Numbered from the stretch's first letter, positions 17,753 through 27,039 are shown. The stretch: 64,000 nt of DNA from Sorangium cellulosum So ce56 (GCF_000067165.1 NC_010162.1:12326501-12390500); one strand, 5' to 3'. The notes: a model not told the origin generated them from the letters alone. Translations and numbers: made by a program.

Positions 17753-18706
17753 TCAGGCATTTGCGTTCGGGAGGAGAAGGCACCGCACATCCGGCTCCTC
17801 GTTCCAGGCATCGGTCACGGCGCTGAGCGGCAGACTCTTGAACGGCGCACGAAAGCCGGCCGCCGGGGCCGCTGCCAAGAGCTCACCGGCCCCGGCCAGC
17901 AGCTCCTTCACGGGAACGCTCCCGATACCGCTGCCGATGAGCTCGAGCCCCGTGCTGCGCAGCATGTCACCCCGGATCGGGATCTCGTCGCCAGCCACGG
18001 TACCCAGCTGAACAAAGCGCAGGCGCGGCTCGCCGGCCCTGGACCCACGGTCCTTCGTCGCGGCCTGGAGAACGCGGACGGCCGGCTCGCCCCACACGAA
18101 GTCGAGCACGACGTCGACGCCTCGATCGAAGTGATCCCGCAGTGATCGATCCGCGTCCTCGTCAAAGGCAATCTTCACGTCGGCGTCGAGCCGGCCAAGC
18201 TTCACCTTGTCACGACCGACGGCGATCACCTTGCTCGCTCCAAAGTAACGGGCGGTTTGAATCGCCATGCCTCCCGCCGCGCCCGTCGCGCCGTTCACGA
18301 GCACCGTGTCGCCCTTCCGGAGGAGCGCCCGGCGTGACAGCGCGATCCAGGAGGCGAGCCCCGCGGTCACGATCGCTGCGGCCTGCTCATCGGACAGCGC
18401 GTCGGGCACCGGCACGACCATGCTGTCCATGGCGAGCGACCTCTCGGCCATCGAGCCGAAGGGCGCCTTGGGGAACAGGAAGTAGACGCGCCTCCCCGCA
18501 GGGTCTGTGCCGACGCCATCGACACCCGGGACGAAGCCGCCGCTCTTTCCGCTCGCATAGTGCCTGCCCGAGGCCAGGCCTTTGACGATGGGGCTGAGCG
18601 GAGCGGCATGTACGGTCACCACGGTCTCACCGTCGCCGGGCTCCGGATCGCGGAAATCGCCATAGGACGGCGGGACACCGAGCGCATTTACGACGGCGGC
18701 CTTCAT
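17753..18706 (-). CDS. Zinc-independent MDR family NAD(P)H:quinone oxidoreductase-like
   Basis: A 317-residue medium-chain dehydrogenase/reductase. The catalytic domain holds MKAAVVNALGVPPSYGDF and the segment VVTVHAAPLSPIVKG, and GFVPGVDGVGTD lies at the active-site edge. The Rossmann domain carries VLVNGATGAAGGMAIQTARYFGA (the A-x-G-x-x-G loop). No catalytic-zinc Cys/His set is visible, as in quinone oxidoreductases. The start ATG at 18706 was chosen because it begins the first family strand, while the longer upstream frame is low-complexity. It is divergent from the LysR regulator, which most likely controls it. Confidence 0.9.
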   Translation of the reverse strand: MKAAVVNALGVPPSYGDFRDPEPGDGETVVTVHAAPLSPIVKGLASGRHYASGKSGGFVPGVDGVGTDPAGRRVYFLFPKAPFGSMAERSLAMDSMVVPVPDALSDEQAAAIVTAGLASWIALSRRALLRKGDTVLVNGATGAAGGMAIQTARYFGASKVIAVGRDKVKLGRLDADVKIAFDEDADRSLRDHFDRGVDVVLDFVWGEPAVRVLQAATKDRGSRAGEPRLRFVQLGTVAGDEIPIRGDMLRSTGLELIGSGIGSVPVKELLAGAGELLAAAPAAGFRAPFKSLPLSAVTDAWNEEPDVRCLLLPNANA

Positions 18707-18871
18707 GCTGAACACTCCAATCGATGATTGCGGTGGCGCCGTGTCGGCAACGACCGAGCCCGTGTTCCCCGAACCCCGGCGATGACGCAGTGCATGTGCG
18801 TGCTCCTTGTTTTCACGGCGAACGCGCCGTCGACGCGGAGAAGATGCGCCCGCTCGGCGCATCGATCCACT

Positions 18872-18895
18872 GCATGATAGACATATGCATCATGC
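18872..18895. promoter_or_regulatory. Candidate LysR binding site
   Basis: Inverted repeat GCATGAT-n10-ATCATGC (18872-18878 and 18889-18895) between the divergent oxidoreductase and LysR genes, overlapping the LysR start codon. An AT-rich centre with ATGCAT lies between the arms. The position and spacing fit LysR-type autoregulation (T-n11-A style sites). Confidence 0.55.
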
Positions 18896-19824
18896 CTGCA
18901 TTTCATGACGTCGCTTCGGTCGATCTCAACCTCGTGCGGGTGCTCGGCGCGCTCCTCGACGAGCGGCACCTCACGCGCGCGGGCAAGCGGCTCGGCCTCA
19001 CCCAGTCGGCGACGAGCCATGCGCTCGGCCGGCTCCGGCGCCTCTTCGGCGATCCGCTCTTCGTCCGCACCTCGCGCGGCCTCGCCCCGACGGCGCGCGC
19101 CGAGGAGCTGGCGGAGCCGGTGCGCGAGGCGATGCGCGCTCTCGACCGCTGCTTCCGCGCCGAGGAGCCGTTCGTCGCCGCGAGCGCCGCCCGCAGCTTC
19201 AGCGTCGCCACCGCCGACTATGGCTCCTTCGTCCTCGCGCCGAAGCTCCTCGATCGCCTCGGGCGCGAGGCGCCGAACGTCGATCTCTGGCTCCGCGCGC
19301 TCGACGCCTCCTTCGAGGAGCAGCTCGCCCGCGGCGACGCCGACGTGGTGGTGGCCCCGGCGCGACGCGACGGGCTCCCCGCTGGCATCCACTCACGCCT
19401 GCTCTACCGCGAGCGCTTCGCCTGTCTCGTGCGCAAGGGGCACCCGCTGGTGAAGAAGGGCATCGACCTCGCCTCCTGGACGTCGATGCGCCACGTCTTC
19501 ATCGCCCCGCGCGGCACGCCCGGCGGCGTCGTCGACGAGACGCTGGCGCAGCTCGGGAAGCGCCGTCGCGTGGCGCTGGCGGTGCCGCACTTCCTCCTCG
19601 CGCCGCACGTTGTCGCCGGCTCGGACCTGGTCGTCACCGTCGGCGCGCGCGTGGCCGAGGCCTTCGCGGAGATCCTCCCCTTGCGCGTGGTCGATCCGCC
19701 GGTGAAGCTCCCCGGCTTCGAGGTGCGCATGTACTGGCACGAGCGCCACCACCGCGATCCGGCGCAGCAATGGTTCCGCGACGCGGTGCGCGGCGCGGCC
19801 GAGCCGTCGTCCATCAGGGCGTGA
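18892..19824 (+). CDS. LysR-family transcriptional regulator
   Basis: A 310-residue regulator. The N-terminal winged HTH has VDLNLVRVLGALLDERHLTRAGKRLGLTQSATSHALGRLRRLFGDPLF, a near-consensus LysR start. The periplasmic-binding-protein-like effector domain follows from about residue 95 (RSFSVATADYGSFVLAPKLLDRL), with SRLLYRERFACLVRKGHPL typical of the NahR/NodD-like subgroup. I chose ATG 18892 because the HTH begins there. It is divergent from the quinone oxidoreductase gene, which is its likely target. Confidence 0.92.
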   Translation: MPAFHDVASVDLNLVRVLGALLDERHLTRAGKRLGLTQSATSHALGRLRRLFGDPLFVRTSRGLAPTARAEELAEPVREAMRALDRCFRAEEPFVAASAARSFSVATADYGSFVLAPKLLDRLGREAPNVDLWLRALDASFEEQLARGDADVVVAPARRDGLPAGIHSRLLYRERFACLVRKGHPLVKKGIDLASWTSMRHVFIAPRGTPGGVVDETLAQLGKRRRVALAVPHFLLAPHVVAGSDLVVTVGARVAEAFAEILPLRVVDPPVKLPGFEVRMYWHERHHRDPAQQWFRDAVRGAAEPSSIRA

Positions 19825-20055
19825 CGCCGAGACGAGGGCGCTCGCGGAGCGCTTCCTCGTAAGACGCCACCTTCGCGCGATGCCTGCTCACTCCTTGATC
19901 CCCCCTGCCGCGCCGTGGTTCACTCCGCGCCTATGAACGCGGGGTCGCTGCTGCGAGCGGGCATCGAGGCCAGCAACAGGACGGAATGCCTTGGATCGAG
20001 GGAGCGGGCGAACGTCGCTGCCGGGCCCTCGGCGCGCGCGAGGCGCCCCGGCGCC

Positions 20056-20469
20056 GTGACGTCCGCGGCGCGGGAGAGGGTTGCCCGCGTCGTCGCGGCG
20101 CTCGCGCTCGCGCTCGCGCTCGCCGCCGGCTGCGGCGACGGCGACGGCGACGATCTGCCGGATCCCGGGCCGAGCTCCGGGCTCTCCCCCGAATTGCCGC
20201 TCTTCGACCTGCCGGAGGCGGATGCCGCGACGCTGTGTGATTGGGTCGCTGGTCGCTTCGGCGGCTACGGCCGGCGCGTGGACTGCGGCGGCGGCGCGTA
20301 CATCTCCTCCGCGCCCAGTCGCGCCGAGTGCGTCCGCAGCTATCAGGCCGCCGACGACACCTGCGCGGCCACCATCGGCGTGGTCGAGGCGTGCGTGAAC
20401 GGCGCCGTTGAGGGCCCCTGCACCGCCATCCCTGTCGAATGCGTCGAGCTGCTGTTCTGCGCGAGCTGA
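20056..20469 (+). CDS. Small cysteine-rich lipoprotein
   Basis: About 137 residues if started at GTG 20056 (VTSAARERVARVV), giving a 25-residue signal with an Ala/Leu core and the lipobox LAAGC followed by an acidic linker (GDGDGDD). An in-frame ATG at 19933 would add about 40 Arg/Ala-rich residues that do not resemble a signal peptide. The mature part has nine further cysteines (for example TLCDWVAGRF, RRVDCGGG, AECVRSY, DDTCAA, EACVNG, GPCTAI, VECVELLFCAS), suggesting a disulphide-bonded domain outside the inner membrane. Such CxxWxxxR small lipoproteins are common in myxobacteria. The function is unknown. Confidence 0.7.
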   Translation: MTSAARERVARVVAALALALALAAGCGDGDGDDLPDPGPSSGLSPELPLFDLPEADAATLCDWVAGRFGGYGRRVDCGGGAYISSAPSRAECVRSYQAADDTCAATIGVVEACVNGAVEGPCTAIPVECVELLFCAS

Positions 20470-20671
20470 ATCTCGGCGCGCCCGATGGCTGCGGACCAGG
20501 CTCGATCGTTTTCTTTCTTCCTCCCCGCCTCCCCGCCTCCCTGTGAAAATTCTCCGGGTTTCAACATGATCGATTGGTGTTCTAGCACGACGAAGCTCAG
20601 CGCTTGACGGCCGCCGGATCAGCCTGGGCCGCGGGGGCGGCCGCTCGCGCGCGGCGGGGCCGCGTGGCCGG

Positions 20672-22267
20672 TCACTCGACCACCCGGACCGCGGTGTCGA
20701 GCCGATTGACGCCGCTGGCGCCGTCCCACGCTGCGCCGCTCGAGAGCCGGATCGCGTAGCGCGGGTCGTCGCGCAGGCGCTCGGATGCGTCGGGCAGCCA
20801 CAGGCCGAGCTGGTAGTCGCCCGGCGGGAGATCGGCCGGAATCTTCGCCTCGAGGCACATCTCGCTCTCCTCGCCAGGAGCCCAGCGGCGCGGATCGGCG
20901 TCGAGCTGGGCCACGCGCCGCGCTTCGCCCTGCTGGAGCACGAGGTAGACCGGTCGCGGGTTATAGGCCCGGGCGTACCCGTCGTTGAACACGCGCAGCC
21001 GGAGGGACAGCGGCTGCCCGCGCGCGATCTGCTCGGGTGACTCGTGCTCCATCACGACGAAGCGGTATCCGAGGCGGCAGGCGATCGTCTGGAAGCAGCC
21101 CCCGGATCGCCAGTCATCGAGCACGTCAGGATGATAGTCGGTGTTGATGAAGCTGAAGTGGTGCGCGGACAGCTCGGCGAGCGCCGAGGCGCACTCGCTG
21201 CGCGGCGGGTTGCGGCCGCAAGTCTCGCCTCCGACCGGCGTGAACGCCGAGTCCGCGGCGGCATAGGCCTTCTCGCCGGGGAGCTGGTAGGTGCCGACGT
21301 CGTCTTCGCTCGCGAGGAAGCAGTCGTTCAGGTGGCCGATCCGCGAGAGCGGCGCTCCGGAGAACGCCGTCTCCTCGGTCAGCGGGCCGCCGTACGCCTC
21401 GAGCTTGTGCGAGGGGCGGCGCGCGAGGGTCATCCGGCTCGCGGGCAGCGCCTGAAGCAGCGCGTCGAAGATCTGCTCGCGGCTGTCTGGACGGGTGAGA
21501 TCGTTCGTCGAGGAGTGCCACTCGCCCCAGGCGCCGACGAAGCCAGGGTGCAGCACGGCGATGACGTCGGCGTTTGCCTCCAGGACGGGCTTGAGCTGAT
21601 CGATGTGGGACAGCACGCGGCCGAGCGGCGCGTCGTCCTCGCCGATGTCCGTCGCGTAGTAGAAGCGGGGGAGCACCTTGAGCCCCGCCGAGCGCACGGC
21701 GGCGAAGCTCTCGTTGAGCTGGTCGATGAGGGGCTGGTCGATGTCCCGCGCGCGGTAGTCGTCGATGAGCGCCTGACCGTAGATCAGCGTGTATCCCTCG
21801 TCTCGGAGGCCAGCGACGGAGTCCAGGCCCCGAAGATCCCTGAAATGGAAGACGCCGCGCTCGGGGTTGAGCACGCCCTGACACTCGGCATCACCGGAGG
21901 GATCCGCGCCCGCCGCGAACAGCCTGGGCGCGTAGGTGCGCCTCACGATGGCGCCGCTCGCGCCGCAGCTGCCCGGCGGGGCGACCGCGCCGCCGCCGCT
22001 GCCGGAGCTGCCGCCGGCGGCACCGCTGCTGGAGCCGTCGCCGCTGCCGCTGCCGCTGCCGCCGCTGCCGCCGCTGCCGCCGCTGCCGCCGCCGCCGACG
22101 GAGCCTTGCGCTGCCGCGCTGGACGTCAGCGAGTCGACCGGGCTGCCGCCGGAGCCAGCGCCGCACGCCGTCGCGAGCGCCAGGGAAAGACAGGGGGCGC
22201 TGCCGCGAAACAGGCGCGACGGGACATGGGACGATGACCGGCTGCTCTGGTGATGCTGGTGAGGCAT
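20672..22267 (-). CDS. DUF4874/DUF4832 lipoprotein, glycoside-hydrolase-like
   Basis: A 531-residue exported protein. The N-terminal signal ends in an LATAC lipobox, followed by a Gly/Ser linker of about 70 residues (GGGGSGGSGG type) that lifts the domain off the membrane. The next part (GVLNPERGVFHFRDL, LIYGQALIDDYRARDIDQ, GLKVLPRFYYATD) is the DUF4874 TIM-barrel-like domain. The DUF4832 domain follows, with HPGFVGAWGEWHSS and INTDYHPDVLDDWRSGGCF. The last 120 residues form a C-terminal beta-sandwich (LRVFNDGYARAYNPRPVYL). Acidic residues in GAWGEWHS could be catalytic, so a polysaccharide-active role is inferred, but no substrate is known. ATG 22267 is used, and 22273 is two codons earlier. 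Confidence 0.83.
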   Translation of the reverse strand: MPHQHHQSSRSSSHVPSRLFRGSAPCLSLALATACGAGSGGSPVDSLTSSAAAQGSVGGGGSGGSGGSGGSGSGSGDGSSSGAAGGSSGSGGGAVAPPGSCGASGAIVRRTYAPRLFAAGADPSGDAECQGVLNPERGVFHFRDLRGLDSVAGLRDEGYTLIYGQALIDDYRARDIDQPLIDQLNESFAAVRSAGLKVLPRFYYATDIGEDDAPLGRVLSHIDQLKPVLEANADVIAVLHPGFVGAWGEWHSSTNDLTRPDSREQIFDALLQALPASRMTLARRPSHKLEAYGGPLTEETAFSGAPLSRIGHLNDCFLASEDDVGTYQLPGEKAYAAADSAFTPVGGETCGRNPPRSECASALAELSAHHFSFINTDYHPDVLDDWRSGGCFQTIACRLGYRFVVMEHESPEQIARGQPLSLRLRVFNDGYARAYNPRPVYLVLQQGEARRVAQLDADPRRWAPGEESEMCLEAKIPADLPPGDYQLGLWLPDASERLRDDPRYAIRLSSGAAWDGASGVNRLDTAVRVVE

Positions 22268-22488
22268 AAGCAATCTCCTCTCCCGCCGTGAATCGACGAG
22301 GCTTTAGGGCCCGACCCGTGGGGCACGCTGTCCAGTGAACGGTCGAGGGGATTGCAGGGCCGATGCCACCGGCGCGGCCCGCCGGCGCGCGAAGCGCCGA
22401 GGCCAGGGGCTGCGCAAGGATCGTACACGTGCGCACGAAGCGGACGGCGCGCGAGGGCGCATCGCCCCATCCGCCACGGCGGCTCAGC

Positions 22489-23586
22489 TCATGACGCGCT
22501 CGCGCCACCGGCGGCGCGCGACAGCTCGTCGATCGCGCCAAGCAGCGCGTCGTTCTGCTCCGGCGTGCCCACCGTGATCCGCAGCCTGTCCTGGATGCGC
22601 GGCGCGTCCCAGTAGCGCACGAAGATCGCGCGGTCGTAGAGCGCCCGGTACATCGCCTGCGCCGACAGCCCTCCTCCTGGCGGACTCGCCAGGACGAAGT
22701 TGCTCTGGCTCGGCGCCACCGTGAACCCCTTTTGCCGGAGCGCCCCCGTGAGCCGGGCGCGCTCGGCGATCACCTTCTCCCAGCTCTTCCTCGCCTCGTC
22801 CCGCGCGGACAGCGCCGCTGTGGCCGCGGCCTGCGAGAGGATATCGGTGTTGTAGCTGTCGCGGGCCTTGTCGAGCGTCTCGATGAGCCGCGGGTGCCCG
22901 AGCCCGTACCCGAACCTGAGCCCCGCGAGCGAGTACCCCTTGCTCAGGGTCCGCAGCAGCAGCACGTTGTCGAGCCCCCGTTCCGGGTCGAGCAGCGGCG
23001 TCGCGTCGAACTCCGCGAAGTCGACGTACGCCTCGTCGATGAGGAGCACGCCGCGGAACGCCCGCGCGACGCGCTCGAGCTTGTCGAGCGGCTCCTGCCG
23101 CCCCGACGGCGCGTGCGGGTTGACGAGGAGCGCGAGCCGGCAGCCGCGCTCGTTCAGGCGCTGCGCGAAATCCTCCGGGACCGACCAGTCCTCGGCGAGG
23201 GGGACCTGGGTGATCGTCGTGCCGTGGATCTCCGCGAGCACGTCGTAGAGCGAGTAGGTCGGGTACGTCTCGCCGATGCCGCGGCCGCCGGGCTCGCAGA
23301 ACACCGTCACGGCCATGCGGAGCAGCTCGTCGCCGCCGTTCGTGGCGATCACCTGCTCGGGCGACAGGCCATGGAGCCGCGCCGCTGTCTCGCGGAACTG
23401 CTGCGCCCGGGGCGGCGGGTACCGGCGGAGCTGATCGGCCGAGACGTCCCGGATCGCCTCGAGCACGGCGGCAGGCGGCGGGTACGGGTTCTCGTTCGTG
23501 TTGAGCTTGACCACGTCGGCCCGCTGCGGCTGCTCACCGGGCGTGTAGGGCGTGAGTCGATGGATGTTGTCGCGTTCGTACAGCAT
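22489..23586 (-). CDS. hisC: Histidinol-phosphate aminotransferase
   Basis: PLP-dependent class I/II aminotransferase of 365 residues, converting imidazole acetol phosphate to histidinol phosphate in histidine biosynthesis. Visible features are VKLNTNENPYPPPAAVLEAI at the N-terminus, ATNGGDELLRMAVTVFCEPGG, LLVNPHAPSGRQEP (Asn for PLP O3'), LLIDEAYVDFAEF, and the Schiff-base lysine in LRTLSKGYSLAGLRFGYGLG. RYWDAPRIQDRLRITVGTPEQND holds the substrate-carboxylate arginine. The start ATG 23586 begins MLYERDNIHRLTPY. No other his genes are adjacent. Relatives also transaminate aromatic amino acids, so the exact substrate is inferred. Confidence 0.92.
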   Translation of the reverse strand: MLYERDNIHRLTPYTPGEQPQRADVVKLNTNENPYPPPAAVLEAIRDVSADQLRRYPPPRAQQFRETAARLHGLSPEQVIATNGGDELLRMAVTVFCEPGGRGIGETYPTYSLYDVLAEIHGTTITQVPLAEDWSVPEDFAQRLNERGCRLALLVNPHAPSGRQEPLDKLERVARAFRGVLLIDEAYVDFAEFDATPLLDPERGLDNVLLLRTLSKGYSLAGLRFGYGLGHPRLIETLDKARDSYNTDILSQAAATAALSARDEARKSWEKVIAERARLTGALRQKGFTVAPSQSNFVLASPPGGGLSAQAMYRALYDRAIFVRYWDAPRIQDRLRITVGTPEQNDALLGAIDELSRAAGGASAS

Positions 23587-23796
23587 GGGGATGGCCGTCT
23601 CTCGCCCACTGGCCCGCCGGAGACAAGCGCCTCGTCGCCGGCGGGAGGCGCGCCCGGCGCTCGATCCGGCCGCCCTCGGGGGAGCTCGGCCGGAGGACAC
23701 GGACGGCGTTGCCCGGGCGCCCGCCGTTCGACCCGCGCAGCCCGCGCGCCCGCGGCGAGGTGCGCTGGCTGCGCGGATCGGACTAAGATGCGCCGC

Positions 23797-24354
23797 ATGA
23801 CGACGACGTCCGAGCCTGAAGTCTTCCTGGTCCTCTCCTGCCTCGGCCCTGATCGGACGGGCATCGTCGCGGAGGTGACCCACTACCTGACGGAGCGCGG
23901 CGCCAACGTGGAGGACAGCCGGATGGCGGTGCTCGGCGGCGAGTTCGGGATCCTCCTGCTCGCGTCGGGCCCCCCCGGCGCGATCGAGGCGGTCGAGCGC
24001 GAGACGGAGTCGCTCACCCGGGCGACGGGGCTCACGGTGCAGAGCCGCAGGACCAAGAGCCCCGAGTCGCACCGGCGCGCGGCGACCATCCCTTGCGTCA
24101 TCTCCGTCGACGCGCTCGATCACGAGGGCATCGTGCGGGCGGTGTCGCGCGCGCTCCACGGCGTCGGCGTCAACATCGTCTCGCTCGAGACCTCGGCCTA
24201 CGAGGCGCCCGTCACCGGCTCGCAGCTCTTCCGGATGGAGGCCCGCGTCGACGTCCCCGCCGGGGTGACCGTCACCCAGCTCCGCAAGGCGATGGATGCG
24301 GTCGCGGAGACCGAGAACCTCGACATCGACGTCCGCTCGCTCATCAAGGGCTGA
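23797..24354 (+). CDS. Tandem ACT-domain protein (GcvR-like)
   Basis: A 185-residue protein of two ACT domains. The first is FLVLSCLGPDRTGIVAEVTHYLTERGANVEDSRM with GGEFGILLLASGP, and the second is IPCVISVDALDHEGIVRAVSRALHGVGVNIVSLET. The DRTGIVA and DHEGIVR loops are the amino-acid-binding turns of ACT domains. The architecture matches GcvR-type regulators of glycine cleavage and related tandem-ACT proteins. It has no DNA-binding domain and would act through protein contact. The start is either 23797 (MTTTSEPE) or 23788 (MRRM). It is divergent from hisC, suggesting shared amino-acid control. Confidence 0.85.
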   Translation: MTTTSEPEVFLVLSCLGPDRTGIVAEVTHYLTERGANVEDSRMAVLGGEFGILLLASGPPGAIEAVERETESLTRATGLTVQSRRTKSPESHRRAATIPCVISVDALDHEGIVRAVSRALHGVGVNIVSLETSAYEAPVTGSQLFRMEARVDVPAGVTVTQLRKAMDAVAETENLDIDVRSLIKG

Positions 24355-24388
24355 CCGCGCCGCGCGAGAACCGGTATCCTAGCGGGCC

Positions 24389-25330
24389 ATGCCCTTCAGC
24401 AATCTGAGCTCCCCCCGCAAGGTGCACGGCCTGGACGCGGAGATCCGAGGCGCCGCGGTCCTCGCGAGCCCCGGGCTCGTCGCGATGGTCTCGACCGATC
24501 CGGTGCGCCTCGGCGTCTGCCCTGTCGGCGGCTCCGGCGCGAAGACGACGAACCTGTCGCTGTCCTCGGCGCACGACGTGGCGCTCCTCTCGAAGGACGT
24601 CGCCGTGGTGCGGAGCGGCGACGACGCGGTGTGGGCGCTGCTCGGCATCACGCACGGCCCGAAGCTCGATCAGGTCGGCCGGGACGCGCGGCAGCTCGCC
24701 ACGCGGCCGTCGGGCGAGACGGCGCTCGCGCTCGGCTGGGACGGCAGCGCGACGGAGCTCAAGCTCGACAAGACCGAGGTGAACGGCCGCACGTTCGCGG
24801 TGCGCGGCTCCGCGCGGGCGTTCGACCTGACCGAGACCGAGGCGCACGTGGTGATGGACGGCGCGGGGGAGGGCGGCGAGCTCCGCGTCCACCCCGGCGC
24901 GACGCCCGAGCCGGGCCCGACGCTCCGCGCCTCGCTGCCGCGCGCGGCCCAGAACCTCGATCGCGTGCGCGGCGGCCCCAAGCTGACGGCGGTGTACAAG
25001 CGCGGCGCGAGCGCGGTCTGCGCGGTCGTGAGGTCGTCCGGCAAGCTCGCGGCCAAGATGCTCGCGTTCGCCGATCCCGTCGCCGACGTCGCCGTCCTCG
25101 AGTCGAGCCTCTTCGCCGCCTTCGCGGATGGCCGCGTCGCGCTGTTCGACGGCGCCGCCATCGAGGCCGCGTCCGGCGCGCCGCTCGCGCCGACGGCGAG
25201 CGTCACGCTCGGCGCCCGCGGCGAGCCGGCCGTGCTCGCGGTCGCCGGCAAGGGGTCGCCGACGCTGTGGGTCGGGACGAGCGCCGGGGAGATCTGGAGC
25301 CTTTCGATCGTCCGCAAGCAGGGCGGCTGA
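24389..25330 (+). CDS. Hypothetical protein, possible beta-propeller
   Basis: A 313-residue protein with no signal peptide and no family I recognise. It is built from alternating short beta strands and turns with repeated patterns such as DVAVVRSGDDAVWALLGI, ETALALGWDGS, SLFAAFADGRVALFDGAAI and SPTLWVGTSAGEIWSLSI. These look like blades of a WD40/YVTN-like propeller of five or six blades. It starts 34 bp after the ACT protein on the same strand and may be co-transcribed with it. A scaffold or monitoring role in the cytoplasm is only a guess. Confidence 0.75.
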   Translation: MPFSNLSSPRKVHGLDAEIRGAAVLASPGLVAMVSTDPVRLGVCPVGGSGAKTTNLSLSSAHDVALLSKDVAVVRSGDDAVWALLGITHGPKLDQVGRDARQLATRPSGETALALGWDGSATELKLDKTEVNGRTFAVRGSARAFDLTETEAHVVMDGAGEGGELRVHPGATPEPGPTLRASLPRAAQNLDRVRGGPKLTAVYKRGASAVCAVVRSSGKLAAKMLAFADPVADVAVLESSLFAAFADGRVALFDGAAIEAASGAPLAPTASVTLGARGEPAVLAVAGKGSPTLWVGTSAGEIWSLSIVRKQGG

Positions 25331-25344
25331 GGGGGCGCCGCGGC

Positions 25345-26130
25345 TCACGCCGCGCGCGCCGCGATCCGCCCGTCGACCAGCGCGTCCGGATCGAGCTGGT
25401 CGAGCGTCGTCACGACGCGATCCGCCCCCGCGGCGGCCAGCAGCGCCTCGTCGGCGAGCCGCGCCACGCCGATCGAGGTCATCCCGGCCGCCTTCGCGGC
25501 CTGCACCCCGGAGGGCGCGTCCTCGATCACGAGGCAGCGCGGCGGCGGGACGCCGAGCGCGCGCGCGGCGGTCAGGAACAGGTCCGGCGCCGGCTTTCCG
25601 CGCGCCACCGCGGCGCCGCAGAGGTCGGCGTCGAACAGATCGAGCAGCGTCGCGCCCAGCGAGACCGGCGCGCGGCGGGGGTTCTGGTGCTCGACGAAGG
25701 CGTCGACGCGGATCCTGCGGAGGAGCTCGCTGGCGTTCCTGGACGACGACGCCGCCGCGAGGAGCACGCCGCGCGCCTTGAGCTCCAGGATCAGCCGCGT
25801 CGCGTCAGGGAACACGACGAACTTCCCCGCCGCGATCTTCCGGAGCAGCACCTCCTGCTTGCGCTCGGCGTAGACCCCGGCGCGCTCCGCCGCGCCGGGC
25901 ACGCCGAAGTAGTCGAGCGCCGCGCGCGCGCCGCTCTCGCGCGCCTTGCCGGCGACCTCGCTCTGGTAGACGGCCGTCGTGAACCGCTCGGGCGCGTAGC
26001 GTGTCTCGGGCGCGATCGCGCGCCACTCGGTCGCCATCAGCGTCTCCAGCGCCTCCTGCCAGGCGCGCTCGTGCGGCGAGTCGACCACCACCCCATCCAC
26101 GTCGAAGAGCACTCCCCCGAGAGGACGCAT
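25345..26130 (-). CDS. HAD-superfamily phosphatase (beta-phosphoglucomutase-like)
   Basis: A 261-residue HAD hydrolase, subfamily IA. Motif I is GVLFDVDGVVVDS (nucleophile Asp and acid/base Asp), motif II is LLAAASSSRNA, the motif III lysine is in ARGKPAPDLFLTAARALG, and motif IV is CLVIEDAPSGVQAAKAAGM. The alpha-helical cap lies between motifs I and II (about residues 18-95). The SSSRN and IEDAPSGVQAAKAAG forms are those of beta-phosphoglucomutase and related sugar-phosphate phosphatases. Whether it is a mutase or phosphatase cannot be told from sequence alone. It converges with the preceding gene, leaving 14 bp. Confidence 0.9.
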   Translation of the reverse strand: MRPLGGVLFDVDGVVVDSPHERAWQEALETLMATEWRAIAPETRYAPERFTTAVYQSEVAGKARESGARAALDYFGVPGAAERAGVYAERKQEVLLRKIAAGKFVVFPDATRLILELKARGVLLAAASSSRNASELLRRIRVDAFVEHQNPRRAPVSLGATLLDLFDADLCGAAVARGKPAPDLFLTAARALGVPPPRCLVIEDAPSGVQAAKAAGMTSIGVARLADEALLAAAGADRVVTTLDQLDPDALVDGRIAARAA

Positions 26131-26250
26131 GCCGCTGACATGGCGCCAGCGCGCCGGAACGGGAGCCCCACGGCGCCTCGGCGACGCGGCGCGCGGTCGC
26201 GCCCGCCTGTGGCTCCCGCCGCCCCGCTCGGGGTGCTACCGTGTGGGCTC

Positions 26251-27039
26251 GTGCTGCCTGCCCGCTCCGGAGCCGCTCCCCCTGCGACGCGCCTGCCGCG
26301 CGCGCTCGTTGTCCGCGACCCGGAGCCCGAGGAGCTCCGCGCGACCATCGACTGGTCGGACTGGTACCTGGACGACGCGGACGGCATCGGCGCGTGGGGC
26401 GAGCACGACGAGATCTCCCGCCTGCTCCTCTCCTCGATCGCGCAGCTCGCGCGCGAGCGCGGCTGGACCGACCACCACGCCGGCACGGATCGGTTCTTCG
26501 CCTGGGTGCGCGAGGAGCCGCTCGTGCGCGTCTCGCCGGACGTCTACCTCCTCGATCACCGCCCCGCGCCGCCGCTGCCCAAGCAGTGGCAGACCTGGCT
26601 GCCCGGACACCGGCCCCCGCGCTTCGCCCTGGAGATCGTGGCGACCGACTGGCAGAAGGCCTACGAGGACGTCCCGCTCAAGTACTGCCAGCTCGGCTGC
26701 CCCGAGCTCGCGATCTTCGATCCGCTGGCCGCCACGCACCGGCCGCCGGCGGGGCGCGTGGCGCTCCAGGCCTACCGGCGCGACCCCGACGGCGCGTATG
26801 TCCGCGTGTACGCCGGCGCCGGACGCGTGTGGAGCCCCGCGCTCGACAGCTGGCTCTGCGTGATCGGCGCCGGGGCCGAGGCCCGGCTCCGCCTCACGCG
26901 CCCCGGCGGCAAGGGCGAGCTCGTGCCCACCCAGGAGGAAGCCGCGGCGATCGAGGCCCGCGCGAGGGAGGCGGCCGAGGCGCGCGTGCGCGAGCTGGAG
27001 GCGCGCGTGCGCGAGCTGGAGCGGCTGGAGCACGGGTAA
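26251..27039 (+). CDS. Uma2 family endonuclease (DUF820), copy 1
   Basis: A 262-residue protein of the Uma2/DUF820 group with a PD-(D/E)XK restriction-endonuclease fold. The signature pieces are VRVSPDVYLLDHRP (the PD), FALEIVATDW (the Glu), EDVPLKYCQLGCPELAIFDP (Lys/Tyr helix and strand). The C-terminus is a charged coiled coil with an exact heptad repeat (EARVRELEARVRELE). It starts at GTG 26251, by comparison with its paralogue at 59165, which has the same PRALVxRDxxPEE start. These proteins are amplified in myxobacteria and cyanobacteria, and their biological role is unsettled. It is divergent from the HAD gene. Confidence 0.82.
   Translation: MLPARSGAAPPATRLPRALVVRDPEPEELRATIDWSDWYLDDADGIGAWGEHDEISRLLLSSIAQLARERGWTDHHAGTDRFFAWVREEPLVRVSPDVYLLDHRPAPPLPKQWQTWLPGHRPPRFALEIVATDWQKAYEDVPLKYCQLGCPELAIFDPLAATHRPPAGRVALQAYRRDPDGAYVRVYAGAGRVWSPALDSWLCVIGAGAEARLRLTRPGGKGELVPTQEEAAAIEARAREAAEARVRELEARVRELERLEHG

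Noticed and set aside
22732..23787. Upstream extension of the ACT-domain gene
   Set aside because: The extension is antisense to hisC, and the ACT domain begins at 23797.
24631..26250. Upstream in-frame extension of the Uma2 gene
   Set aside because: The frame is open through the hypothetical and HAD genes, but the Uma2 fold and its paralogue start near 26251, so the extension is read-through.
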